From: Candidatus Cacconaster scatequi
GTDB lineage: Bacteria > Bacteroidota > Bacteroidia > Bacteroidales > UBA932
DNA length: 37,212 nucleotides
Direction: 5' to 3'
NCBI GenBank assembly: GCA_018065305.1
Contig: JAGHTO010000044.1
Location: 1-37,212 of the forward strand
In this document: positions 8,895-16,458 of the stretch, piece by piece
Layout of the letters: each line of letters starts with the position of its first letter
Numbering within the stretch: the stretch's first letter is position 1
Position numbers and translations under genes: made by a program
The notes under the pieces: model-generated
Seen by the model: the letters and a program-made list of their open reading frames with translations, nothing else
Told to the model about the DNA's origin: nothing
The model's database searches: none

Positions 8895-9718
8895 ACGGGT
8901 TTGGGGAAATTGACGGCCTGAATAGCCTTTGTGGGGCACGCATCATAGCATTTGCGGCACAGTTTGCACTTAGTGTAATCGATATAGGCCACGTTGTCTT
9001 TCACGGTTATCGCCTCGAACGGGCATACCTTCGTACATTTACCGCAGCCGATGCAACCTACCGAGCAAGCTTTTCGCGTAAGCGCCCCCTTGTCCCTGTT
9101 GACACAGGAGACATATACTCTCCTGTTCTTGAATCCCTTGTCCCTCAACTCTATCACACCTTTGGGACAAGCCTTCACGCAAGCCCCGCAAGAGGTGCAC
9201 TTCTCATCGTCCACACGGGCAATGTGAGTCTGAGGATCAATATGAATTGCGTCGAACTTGCAGGCGGAGACACAGTCTCCCAGCCCAAGGCATCCGTAAC
9301 GACAGTCCGTATCCCCGCCATAGAGCGAAGCGCTCACGCGGCAGGAAGAACTTCCATCATAGACGTTCGTCCGGGCCCTGTTGTCGCATCCTCCGTTGCA
9401 GCGGACCACCGCCACCTTCGGGGTGCCTGCCTCAACGGCCCTTCCCAGAGCGGCAGCCACCTTTTCCATCGTGGCATTACCCCCGACAGGGCAGAAGAAA
9501 CCCTTCATATCCGGTGCCTTGACCACATTCTCCGCAAAAGAGCGGCACCCGGCGAAGCCGCAACCACCGCAATTCGCCCCCGGCATAATTGATTCGACCG
9601 TATCTATCCGCGGATCCTCCTCAACCTTGAATTTCCGGGCCACATAATACAACACCACCGCAAAAAACAGTCCCAGCACAAGCAGGCAGACAGCGGTCAG
9701 AAGTATTGTCTTCAACAT
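8876..9718 (-). CDS. rnfB: Rnf electron transport complex subunit RnfB
   Basis: Electron-entry subunit that accepts electrons from ferredoxin, 280 residues. One membrane helix (about residues 4-26) anchors it. The Fe-S domain follows with GANCGGCGFAGC (Cys50, 53, 58) and Cys76. Further on are CRYGCLGLGDCVSACKF, CTSCGACVKACP, CIGCGKCTKVCP and CKLCRKCYDACP, indicating several [4Fe-4S] clusters. The ATG at 9718 is three bases after the rseC stop. The final residues, VESVLK, are encoded inside the right arm of the palindrome at 8731-8894, so the C-terminus may have been reshaped by that element. Confidence 0.95.
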   Translation of the reverse strand: MLKTILLTAVCLLVLGLFFAVVLYYVARKFKVEEDPRIDTVESIMPGANCGGCGFAGCRSFAENVVKAPDMKGFFCPVGGNATMEKVAAALGRAVEAGTPKVAVVRCNGGCDNRARTNVYDGSSSCRVSASLYGGDTDCRYGCLGLGDCVSACKFDAIHIDPQTHIARVDDEKCTSCGACVKACPKGVIELRDKGFKNRRVYVSCVNRDKGALTRKACSVGCIGCGKCTKVCPFEAITVKDNVAYIDYTKCKLCRKCYDACPTKAIQAVNFPKPVESVLK

Positions 9719-9721
9719 ATT

Positions 9722-10159
9722 CTATTTATTAATTGGTTCTATGGAAAACGTAAAAATCCTATCCAGCCTTTTTCTGAAAAAAGAAAGGACGAGATAGTAC
9801 AGGGCGACCACCCCGATTGAAAGGAGGCCGGTGTACAAATCTCTCATCCCGACTGAAGAGAATACAAGTATCGAGGCAAGCAGCACTGCCATGGGAGCTA
9901 CGTATGCCAACCATACGGCATTCACTCCGAGGGAAGAGTCCAGAACAACCTTGACGCTCTCCCCGACCTTGCAGTCTGCGGCCAGTGTCCCGATTGACAG
10001 CGGAACTTCTATTATCTTGACGGCGCTGTCCCCTACGGCACAGACACTTTTAGCGTGACAGGAAGCACAGGCGGACTTGCTGACTATCTCCACGCTTACG
10101 GAAGAGTCAGAGATTCCGACCACAATGCCGTCGTGTTCAACCCTGTCAATCCTATTCAT
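9722..10159 (-). CDS. rseC: RseC/MucC-like SoxR-reducing system protein
   Basis: Small membrane protein of the RseC family, found beside rnf genes in many Bacteroidota and linked in enterobacteria to reduction of SoxR and to sigma-E control; the role here is not known. The 145-residue protein has a cysteine-rich N-terminal domain with CASCHAKSVC, then two hydrophobic segments (about residues 78-98 and 107-127). It overlaps the upstream DUF3108 gene by eight bases and leads into rnfB with a three-base gap, so it belongs to the same transcript. Confidence 0.85.
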   Translation of the reverse strand: MNRIDRVEHDGIVVGISDSSVSVEIVSKSACASCHAKSVCAVGDSAVKIIEVPLSIGTLAADCKVGESVKVVLDSSLGVNAVWLAYVAPMAVLLASILVFSSVGMRDLYTGLLSIGVVALYYLVLSFFRKRLDRIFTFSIEPINK

Positions 10160-11018
10160 TCGCTATCTTGCTGCTCAATTCGTATTTCAAACCCTTGTAC
10201 TGGGACAGTTTCCCCTTTATGGAGCCGATTGAGGCGGGAGCGGAGAAATAGACCGGAATATGGTTCTGATCGTCACTGACCCAGAGGAATATCTTTTCCC
10301 CGTTTTCGTATGTACCGTTCTCGGAGGCTCCTATCTTGAACCCGCTGCCGCTGTTGTCGGTATCCTTGGGTGTGATTGCCAATGCAAGTTTAAGGGCCTT
10401 GAACTTGCCCGCCTTGCCTGCGGAAACTTCTTCCTTGCCGACGAAGCGGACCCGGAGTTTCAATATGTCGCGGTAGGGGGTCATCATCACCTCGAAGGGC
10501 TTGCCGCTGCTTTGCATCTGATCATAATCCAGAATGCGGGCCAGATAAAGGGCATTGATTATGTCCCTGAGAACGCCTTCTTCGCTGAAGACCGTGTCCT
10601 TGACAGGCTTTCCTTCCTTCTCAATCTTCACCTTGGCCTGCGACAAATCCTCGGACCAGTCGAGCCAGGACTCCGAATTGTAACTCTTTCCCTCGTGGGC
10701 ATCCCTGTGGAAGCGGATGGGAGAGATGGATGCATCGCTGCGGAACCAGGTCTCGTAGGTATCCCGCATCTTGTAGAAGGAGTCCCAGAACTTGAAAGTC
10801 GTTATCTTGGTGACTGCGTGGAACGCATCTCCTCTCTGAGGATCCTTTTCGGATGTAAGGTCAAGACCTACGCGCACCATATCTGCCGTAAACAGAGCCT
10901 TGTAAGTAATGACATACTCCAGACTTTCACCTCCCGTGAAGGGCAGCTCCTGAGAATGTGCGGCATCAGTGAAAAGCACTGCTGCAAGAAAAGAGGTCAA
11001 GAGGATTATTTTTTTCAT
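10152..11018 (-). CDS. Secreted DUF3108 domain protein
   Basis: Function unknown. I chose the ATG at 11018, giving 288 residues with a clear signal peptide: MKK, a hydrophobic run, then a likely cleavage after AHS before QELPF. The frame extends upstream to 11066 but that part overlaps dnaB and would bury the signal. The mature part starts with PFTGGESLEYVITYK and is rich in short strand-forming stretches, as in periplasmic DUF3108 proteins of Bacteroidota. There is no lipobox. It starts 13 bases after the dnaB stop and overlaps rseC, so it is co-transcribed with both. Confidence 0.8.
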   Translation of the reverse strand: MKKIILLTSFLAAVLFTDAAHSQELPFTGGESLEYVITYKALFTADMVRVGLDLTSEKDPQRGDAFHAVTKITTFKFWDSFYKMRDTYETWFRSDASISPIRFHRDAHEGKSYNSESWLDWSEDLSQAKVKIEKEGKPVKDTVFSEEGVLRDIINALYLARILDYDQMQSSGKPFEVMMTPYRDILKLRVRFVGKEEVSAGKAGKFKALKLALAITPKDTDNSGSGFKIGASENGTYENGEKIFLWVSDDQNHIPVYFSAPASIGSIKGKLSQYKGLKYELSSKIANE

Positions 11019-11031
11019 ATCAAATCTGATT

Positions 11032-12522
11032 CTAAGGTTCGAATTCATTGCCGGGACCGAAATCATCTATGGAATTAAGCCCTGACTGTGTCAACGTATA
11101 CTGTCCTTCGCCATCGTAGTAGGATTCTCCGTCATTGACGTCGACAAACCTGACTTCGGAAGCCAGGAATCTCATCTTCACGTCACAGACCTCACCGTTT
11201 CGGTGCTTGGCGATAATCACGTCGGTCTCACCGGGAAACGACGCCTCATCCTGCACTCCGACATACTCGGGTCTGTGGAGGAACATCACTATGTCCGCAT
11301 CCTGCTCTATGGCTCCCGACTCGCGGAGGTCACTCAACTGGGGACGCTTGTTGCCACCTCTCGTTTCAACAGCACGGCTGAGCTGGGACAGGGCAATGAT
11401 GGGGACCTTCAGTTCCTTGGCTATCGCCTTGAGCGAACGGCTGATGGCGGCCACCTCCTGTTCACGCATACCGCGCAGTTCGGGAGGACCTGCCATAAGC
11501 TGGAGATAATCGACGATTATCAATTTCACGTTGTTCTTTTCAACCAGACGCCTTGCCTTGGAACGGAATTCATAAATCGAAAGTGAGGGGGTGTCATCTA
11601 TCCACAACGGTGACTGGGAAAGATTGTTGAGCCCCTGGTTCAACTGGGTCCACTCTTCCGGAGTCAGTTTCTTCGCGCCCCTTATCTTGTCGGTGCTCAA
11701 ACCGGTCTCACTGACCATCAATCTCTTGACAAGGTGGGTTGCGGGCATTTCGAGAGAGAAGACCGCTACGGACACGTTGTAGTCGACGGCCATATTCCTT
11801 GCCATCGTGAGGACGAACGCCGTCTTACCGACGGACGGACGGGCGGCGAGAATGATGAGGTCGGCCTTCTGCCAGCCGTAGGTCACCTTGTCGATGCCCG
11901 TGTAGCCGGAGGGGACACCGCTCAGGCTGTCCTCCCTTTTCTGGTTCTCCTCTATCTCCGCTATCGCCTGATTGATGATGCTCTTGATTGTCTCAGTCTC
12001 GCTGCGCATATTGCGCTCGGCGAGATTGAAGATACGCTGTTCCGCGCTGTCCACAAGGTCATCAACAGGCAGGCTGTCATCAAAAGCCTTTTTCTGGATA
12101 TCGTACGAAATGGATATGAGTTCCCTCTGGATGAATTTCTGGAGAAGGACCTTGGTATGGTACTCAACGTGGGCGGCCGCTCCGATTTTGGTCGAGAGTT
12201 GGCTCAGGTATGCCATTCCTCCGACCTCCTCGAGCAGACCGGACTTGGTCAATTCGTCGGAAACGGAGAAGATGTCTACGGGATCATTCCTTTCAGCCAG
12301 CTTGGTTATGGCTTCGAATATCTTCCTGTGGGCATCCTTGTAGAAACAATCGGACTGAATCTGGTCCAGGACATCGGGAACGACATTCTGCTCGAGAAGC
12401 AGGGCGCCGAGTACAGCTTCCTCAATATCAATCGCCTGAGGGGGCTTCAGCCCTCCCATCTCCTCTCCGATGGCACCGATATTCACCTTCTCGGGTTTCT
12501 TCTTGTCAGCAGTCCTGGCCAT
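11032..12522 (-). CDS. dnaB: Replicative DNA helicase
   Basis: Hexameric helicase that unwinds DNA ahead of the replisome. The 496-residue protein has the N-terminal DnaB domain (about 28-130) with EEAVLGALLLEQNVV, then the RecA-like motor. Walker A is ARPSVGKT at 227-234, followed by VAVFSLEMPATHLVKRLM and the Walker B region LIIVDYLQLM. EQDADIVMFLHRPEY and AKHRNGEVCDVKMRF are typical C-terminal motifs. There is no intein, a frequent insertion in dnaB. It follows the zinc-ribbon gene by four bases. Confidence 0.96.
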   Translation of the reverse strand: MARTADKKKPEKVNIGAIGEEMGGLKPPQAIDIEEAVLGALLLEQNVVPDVLDQIQSDCFYKDAHRKIFEAITKLAERNDPVDIFSVSDELTKSGLLEEVGGMAYLSQLSTKIGAAAHVEYHTKVLLQKFIQRELISISYDIQKKAFDDSLPVDDLVDSAEQRIFNLAERNMRSETETIKSIINQAIAEIEENQKREDSLSGVPSGYTGIDKVTYGWQKADLIILAARPSVGKTAFVLTMARNMAVDYNVSVAVFSLEMPATHLVKRLMVSETGLSTDKIRGAKKLTPEEWTQLNQGLNNLSQSPLWIDDTPSLSIYEFRSKARRLVEKNNVKLIIVDYLQLMAGPPELRGMREQEVAAISRSLKAIAKELKVPIIALSQLSRAVETRGGNKRPQLSDLRESGAIEQDADIVMFLHRPEYVGVQDEASFPGETDVIIAKHRNGEVCDVKMRFLASEVRFVDVNDGESYYDGEGQYTLTQSGLNSIDDFGPGNEFEP

Positions 12523-12526
12523 CCGT

Positions 12527-13345
12527 CTACTCCTGTTCGAAATCTGAACTTACAAGTATTCGTCCGCAATATTCACAAACTATGATTTTCTTGTTCTCCT
12601 TGATGTCAAGCTGCTTCTGAGGCGGAATCTTGTTGAAACAGCCACCACAGGCATCCCTCTTCACCGTCACCACAGCAAGATGGTTGTGAGCATTCGAACG
12701 CACGCGGTCGTATGCCACCAGCATTCTCTGGTCGACTTTTGCGGCGAGAGCCTCTTTCTCCTTCAGAAGAGTCTCCTCCTCCTTCGCTGTCTCCTCAACG
12801 ATAGTCTCAAGTTCCTTCTTCTTCTCCTCCAGGTCGCTTGTCCTCAGTTCGAGGAGATTTCTTGCATTCTCCACCGTCTCCTTCCTCTCAAGGATGCAGA
12901 TGTCGTTCTCCTTGATTCTCTTCAGGCATACCTGCTGGTCGAGATCCTGGAATTCAATCTCTTTTGTAAGAGAATCATATTCCCTGTTGTTCTTTACGTT
13001 GTTTCTCTGCTCCTCATATTTGGCAATCGCCTCCTTAGCGTTTTCGATTGTCGTGCGGCTTTCTGCATTCGCCTTCTCGAATTTCCTGATTTCATCTTCG
13101 GCATTCGCTATGCGCGTCTGCAAACCTGCGATTTCATCCTCGAGGTCCTGAACTTCAAGAGGGAGTTCCCCCCTGAGCAGGTGGATTTTATCTATTTTGC
13201 TGTCTGTCAGCTGAATTTTGTACAAAGTACGCAGTTTTTCCTCCATTGCGACCGCGTCCGTTTCAACCATATTCTTCTGAAGGGAGACGAACGTTTCCTT
13301 TTCATCGATAGGAGTATCGATTTTTTTTGCCTTGTTAGTAGCCAT
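12527..13345 (-). CDS. C4 zinc-ribbon coiled-coil protein
   Basis: A 272-residue protein with a long charged, heptad-like coiled coil (about residues 30-215) and a C-terminal zinc ribbon whose four cysteines lie in CGGCFNKIPPQ and CEYCGRIL. This is the layout of the zf-RING_7/DUF164 family, common in bacteria but poorly understood; a nucleic-acid or tRNA-associated role is only a guess. I chose the ATG at 13345 because the frame upstream to 13378 adds a low-complexity leader overlapping a promoter-like sequence. It lies four bases upstream of dnaB. Confidence 0.8.
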   Translation of the reverse strand: MATNKAKKIDTPIDEKETFVSLQKNMVETDAVAMEEKLRTLYKIQLTDSKIDKIHLLRGELPLEVQDLEDEIAGLQTRIANAEDEIRKFEKANAESRTTIENAKEAIAKYEEQRNNVKNNREYDSLTKEIEFQDLDQQVCLKRIKENDICILERKETVENARNLLELRTSDLEEKKKELETIVEETAKEEETLLKEKEALAAKVDQRMLVAYDRVRSNAHNHLAVVTVKRDACGGCFNKIPPQKQLDIKENKKIIVCEYCGRILVSSDFEQE

Positions 13346-13382
13346 ATTTGTAGATATATTGGATTTTCTTGAGTTCAACCTG

Positions 13383-13390
13383 CAAAGTTA
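13383..13390 (-). promoter_or_regulatory. Candidate Bacteroidota -7 box upstream of the zinc-ribbon gene
   Basis: On the minus strand this reads TAACTTTG, matching the Bacteroidota -7 consensus TAnnTTTG. It lies in the 57-base gap between the MerR gene and the zinc-ribbon gene, about 38 bases before the ATG at 13345. I do not see a good -33 TTTG at the right distance, so the call is tentative. Confidence 0.4.
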
Positions 13391-13402
13391 ATAAAAAAGA
13401 TT

Positions 13403-13723
13403 CTATAGACTTGAGTATATTTCCTCAAGTTGAGTCCTGATTTTTGTCAGGGAGTCGACGACAGCCATCGTCTTGTCCACTCCCGCCTTGTCGGACGCAA
13501 GACGTCGGGCGACACCGTCGAGAGTCATTCCCTGCTCCTTCAGCAGATATTGCACGGTTTTGAGGCACTCCACGTCCTGAGGATGGAAGAGCCTGTTACC
13601 CTTGGCATTACGCTCAGGTTTGATGTATTTTGAAAAAATGTTTGACCAGTAGCGCACGGCTGAAGGCTCCTGCCCCAGCATCTGTGCGACTTCTCCCATT
13701 GTGTATAAAAGTTTTGTATCCAT
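13403..13723 (-). CDS. MerR-family transcriptional regulator
   Basis: A 106-residue protein made almost entirely of a MerR winged-helix DNA-binding domain: LYTMGEVAQMLGQEPSAVRYW is the helix-turn-helix, and GNRLFHPQDVECLKTVQYLLKEQGMTLDGVARRL is the wing and second helical part. There is no long effector domain or Cys metal site, so it is the short Bacteroidota type that often sits beside M23 peptidase genes; its targets are unknown. A weak inverted repeat, CTTGAG/CTCAAG, at 13410-13429 lies at its 3' end with a T-rich stretch just downstream, possibly a weak terminator. Confidence 0.85.
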   Translation of the reverse strand: MDTKLLYTMGEVAQMLGQEPSAVRYWSNIFSKYIKPERNAKGNRLFHPQDVECLKTVQYLLKEQGMTLDGVARRLASDKAGVDKTMAVVDSLTKIRTQLEEIYSSL

Positions 13724-13738
13724 AATGATAAGTATCTG

Positions 13739-14656
13739 TCAGTCCATTGCCTGTCCGGTAGTCATCGCGGTCATCGCCACATCCTTGAAACTGAACGGGT
13801 CAAGATTTGCGAAAAAATAGAATACGGGGTCCTGACACCGTCCTTCTCTCCAGACCTCGTAATGCAGGCAGGCGGCGAAACAGTTTCCCGAGATGCCCAC
13901 TTTTCCAAGCAGGGTCCCCTGCCTTACACTCCGGCCCAGAGAGACCGAAATCTCACCCAGATGGGCATATACGGTCTTATATCCGTCCGCGTGTGTCACA
14001 GTCACGCTGTTACCCAGCCCCTTGGCAGATCTGGATATGCCTGTCACCGTCCCGTCCGCCGTGCATATCACGTCCGCACCTATCGGAGCCATTATATCTA
14101 TTCCGTTGTGCTGTTTCAACTGCTTGAAGAAAGGGCTGAATTTCTGCCCCGTCGAGGCGCCTGTCTGCATAAGTTCGAAATCCGTTATGGGCAGTATGGA
14201 GGGCAGGGCCTTCGCCTTTTTCCCCCTTTCGAGCAGATTGTCGGTGATGTTGTCGAGCCATCCGTCAACCCGGGATACGGTGAAATCAACTTTGCGCCCC
14301 TTCACGTATGCCTCCCACACCAGTTCTTCGACGCTTTTGTCGAACAGATCCCCGACCTGCAGTGCTGAAGAGTCCGGTTCCTCCGTCACGGCAGGCAGCT
14401 CTGCATTGAACACATCCCTGTAAATGGTTCTGTCCCGAACTTCAAGATCTGATATGACATTCTCGACCACCCGCATCTTCTCCCTCAGATTCTCGTACTC
14501 CTCCTTCAGAGCCCGGTTCTCGGACATAAGCCGCTTCTCATTCTCGGTACTCACAATCAAGGCAACGCTGAAATAACTGACAACAGCTATCCCGATTCCC
14601 ATTCCGACATACTTCACTGCCGTCAGCACTATTTCATATATCCTGCCTCTCTCCAT
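13739..14656 (-). CDS. M23-family LytM-domain protein, probably catalytically impaired
   Basis: Membrane-anchored cell-envelope protein of 305 residues: a membrane helix at about 15-36, a coiled coil at about 38-70, and a C-terminal LytM/M23 domain (about 175-285). Active family members cut peptidoglycan cross-bridges using zinc. HxxxD is present (His183, Asp187), as is the YAH histidine (His232). The final HxH reads Cys263-Leu-His265, so the first His is replaced. That position is normally catalytic, so this copy is likely weak or inactive, as in EnvC/NlpD-like activators. It lies three bases after the stop of an intact M23 gene, a probable duplicate. Confidence 0.85.
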   Translation of the reverse strand: MERGRIYEIVLTAVKYVGMGIGIAVVSYFSVALIVSTENEKRLMSENRALKEEYENLREKMRVVENVISDLEVRDRTIYRDVFNAELPAVTEEPDSSALQVGDLFDKSVEELVWEAYVKGRKVDFTVSRVDGWLDNITDNLLERGKKAKALPSILPITDFELMQTGASTGQKFSPFFKQLKQHNGIDIMAPIGADVICTADGTVTGISRSAKGLGNSVTVTHADGYKTVYAHLGEISVSLGRSVRQGTLLGKVGISGNCFAACLHYEVWREGRCQDPVFYFFANLDPFSFKDVAMTAMTTGQAMD

Positions 14657-14659
14657 CCT

Positions 14660-15574
14660 CTATCCTCTCTTTGAAGGTTTGACTATCGAACGGTACTCTT
14701 CCAACGACATTCCCGTATTGATATAGTGATAAGGGTTCATATTCCTCCCCCTGTAGATGACCTCATAGTGCAGATGGACACCAGTCGACTGCCCGCTTCT
14801 TCCCATAGTTGCAATCTGGTCGCCCTTGGTGACACTCTCGCCCTCCCTGACAATTATTGATGCAAGATGGGCATATCTGGTCTTGTAGCCGAATCCGTGA
14901 TTGATTACGACCAGTGACCCGTATCCGTAATACCCGCGGATGACGCTCTCGACGACCCCGCTGCCTGCGGCATAGATGGGTTCACCCTTCTCTCCCCTGA
15001 AATCCAGTCCCTTGTGGAATATCATCATCTTTTTTATGGGATGAACTCTGTATCCGAACGGACTGGAGATGGAATTCCTCGACTTGGGGGCGACGGGATT
15101 CAGGGTCGGAACGCAGGATGCCATATCATCCGCCCTCTTCGCAAGAAGTTCCACGTCATCGAAGGAACGGGACTGGATATATACCTTCTTTGCAAGCATA
15201 TCCACATTCCTGGCAGTCTCCATCATCACGTCGCTATGGTCGAACCCTTCATATCCCGCATATCTGTCCCCGCCCCCGATACCGGCATTTCTCATCTCGT
15301 CAGGAATCACGTCCATCCCGAAAATCGGGCGGTAGACAATGTTGTCCCTTCTCTGGATGTCAGACAGAAGAAGAGCATCATTGCCGGCTTGCTGATTGAG
15401 AAGTTCCAGTTTCGAGGCTATCTTGCGGTTTTCCTTTTCGAGGTATATCGACTTGGGCGTATGAAGATCGAAGACGTAGGCAAAGGCATAGAAAAATGTA
15501 CAGAAAAGCAACAGGCTGACGAGTCCCAGCCAGCCGACGACTTTTCCTATCCTCTTATGTTCAGCCCTTTTCAA
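14660..15574 (-). CDS. M23-family peptidoglycan endopeptidase
   Basis: Envelope peptidase of 304 residues: one membrane helix (about 12-34), a short coiled coil (about 42-75), a linker, and a C-terminal M23 domain with all ligands and catalytic residues (His187, Asp191, His236, His267, His269 in GVHLHYEV). It should cleave peptidoglycan stem peptides in the periplasm. The only sensible start is a TTG at 15574; there is no ATG near it, and the next residues are KRAEHKRIGKVVGWLG before the membrane helix. It sits directly upstream of the degenerate paralogue and 35 bases after queG. Confidence 0.9.
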   Translation of the reverse strand: MKRAEHKRIGKVVGWLGLVSLLLFCTFFYAFAYVFDLHTPKSIYLEKENRKIASKLELLNQQAGNDALLLSDIQRRDNIVYRPIFGMDVIPDEMRNAGIGGGDRYAGYEGFDHSDVMMETARNVDMLAKKVYIQSRSFDDVELLAKRADDMASCVPTLNPVAPKSRNSISSPFGYRVHPIKKMMIFHKGLDFRGEKGEPIYAAGSGVVESVIRGYYGYGSLVVINHGFGYKTRYAHLASIIVREGESVTKGDQIATMGRSGQSTGVHLHYEVIYRGRNMNPYHYINTGMSLEEYRSIVKPSKRG

Positions 15575-15609
15575 CGCCTTTGAAACTAACGAAGTTAAAC
15601 AATTACAAT

Positions 15610-16458
15610 TTATATTCCAAACCTGCGGGAACGCTTCAATCCCGAATCTCCAAGAAGAGTCTGAAACTCTTCATCAGACAGTGCTCTCCAGTCAGAATTT
15701 TCCAGCAGGGTCCTGTGTGTTTCGAATTCCGGCCAGGAAGGCACGTCCCTGTTCCATGGACAGACTTTCAGACACTCCTCGCATCCGAAGATCCAGCCGC
15801 AGCAATCCACGTCAGGCAGGAGCTCCTGCGGGCCGGCTTCCACAGTATGGTAAGATATGCATTTCCCGGCATCCAAGCCGCAGGGGTCATCGAGAGCGCC
15901 TCCCGGACAGGCGGAAACACATCGTCCGCAATGGCCGCAATCCTTAACCTCAAGAGGAGCATGCACCGGAAATTCCGATACGGGAATATTGCACAGAATC
16001 ACCCCGACAATTGTCCTGAGGCCCCATTCCGGAGAGATGAGGAACCTGTTCCGCCCTATAAAACCGAGTCCGGCCCGGGCCGCCCAGTAACGCTCGAGAA
16101 GAGGGGCGCTGTCCACAAACGGCCTTCCCTTGAAATCGGGGAACTGCCCCTTGAGCCGGGAAATGACCTGAAACAGCCTGTCTTTGACAACTTTATGATA
16201 ATCAACCCCGCAAGCGAACCCTGCCACTCCCCCCGTAGATTTGCCGTATGGGGCGAGGAAACACAGCGCCGTCTGTGCTCCCTCCACCAGAAGGGAAGGG
16301 TCGAATCTCTTTTCAAGATTGCGGGAGAGATATGTCATCTGCGCGAAATACCCCTTTTCAAGGCAATAGAGGTACTGACTCTCCACCTCGGAGGCCCTGT
16401 GAATGCGGACCGCCCCGAAATCAAGGAATCCGAATTCGGAGAAAGGCAGGTCAATCAT
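15610..16458 (-). CDS. queG: Epoxyqueuosine reductase
   Basis: Cobalamin- and Fe-S-dependent enzyme for the last step of queuosine synthesis in tRNA. The 282-residue protein has the B12-domain segment VDSAPLLERYWAARAGLGFIG (catalytic Asp at about 116) and two [4Fe-4S] motifs: CGHCGRCVSACPGGAL at about 174-189 and CEECLKVCPWNRD further on. I chose the ATG at 16458, which overlaps the stop of the fused lptG-fmt gene as TGATG. The frame upstream lies inside fmt and looks unrelated. It lacks the C-terminal HEAT-repeat region of longer QueG proteins. Tgt, an earlier enzyme of the same pathway, is encoded at 23935-25065. Confidence 0.92.
   Translation of the reverse strand: MIDLPFSEFGFLDFGAVRIHRASEVESQYLYCLEKGYFAQMTYLSRNLEKRFDPSLLVEGAQTALCFLAPYGKSTGGVAGFACGVDYHKVVKDRLFQVISRLKGQFPDFKGRPFVDSAPLLERYWAARAGLGFIGRNRFLISPEWGLRTIVGVILCNIPVSEFPVHAPLEVKDCGHCGRCVSACPGGALDDPCGLDAGKCISYHTVEAGPQELLPDVDCCGWIFGCEECLKVCPWNRDVPSWPEFETHRTLLENSDWRALSDEEFQTLLGDSGLKRSRRFGI

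Noticed and set aside
13410-13429. Intrinsic terminator after the MerR gene
   Set aside because: The stem is only six pairs, AT-rich in the loop, and the T-run starts about ten bases too far downstream. I mention it only as weak.
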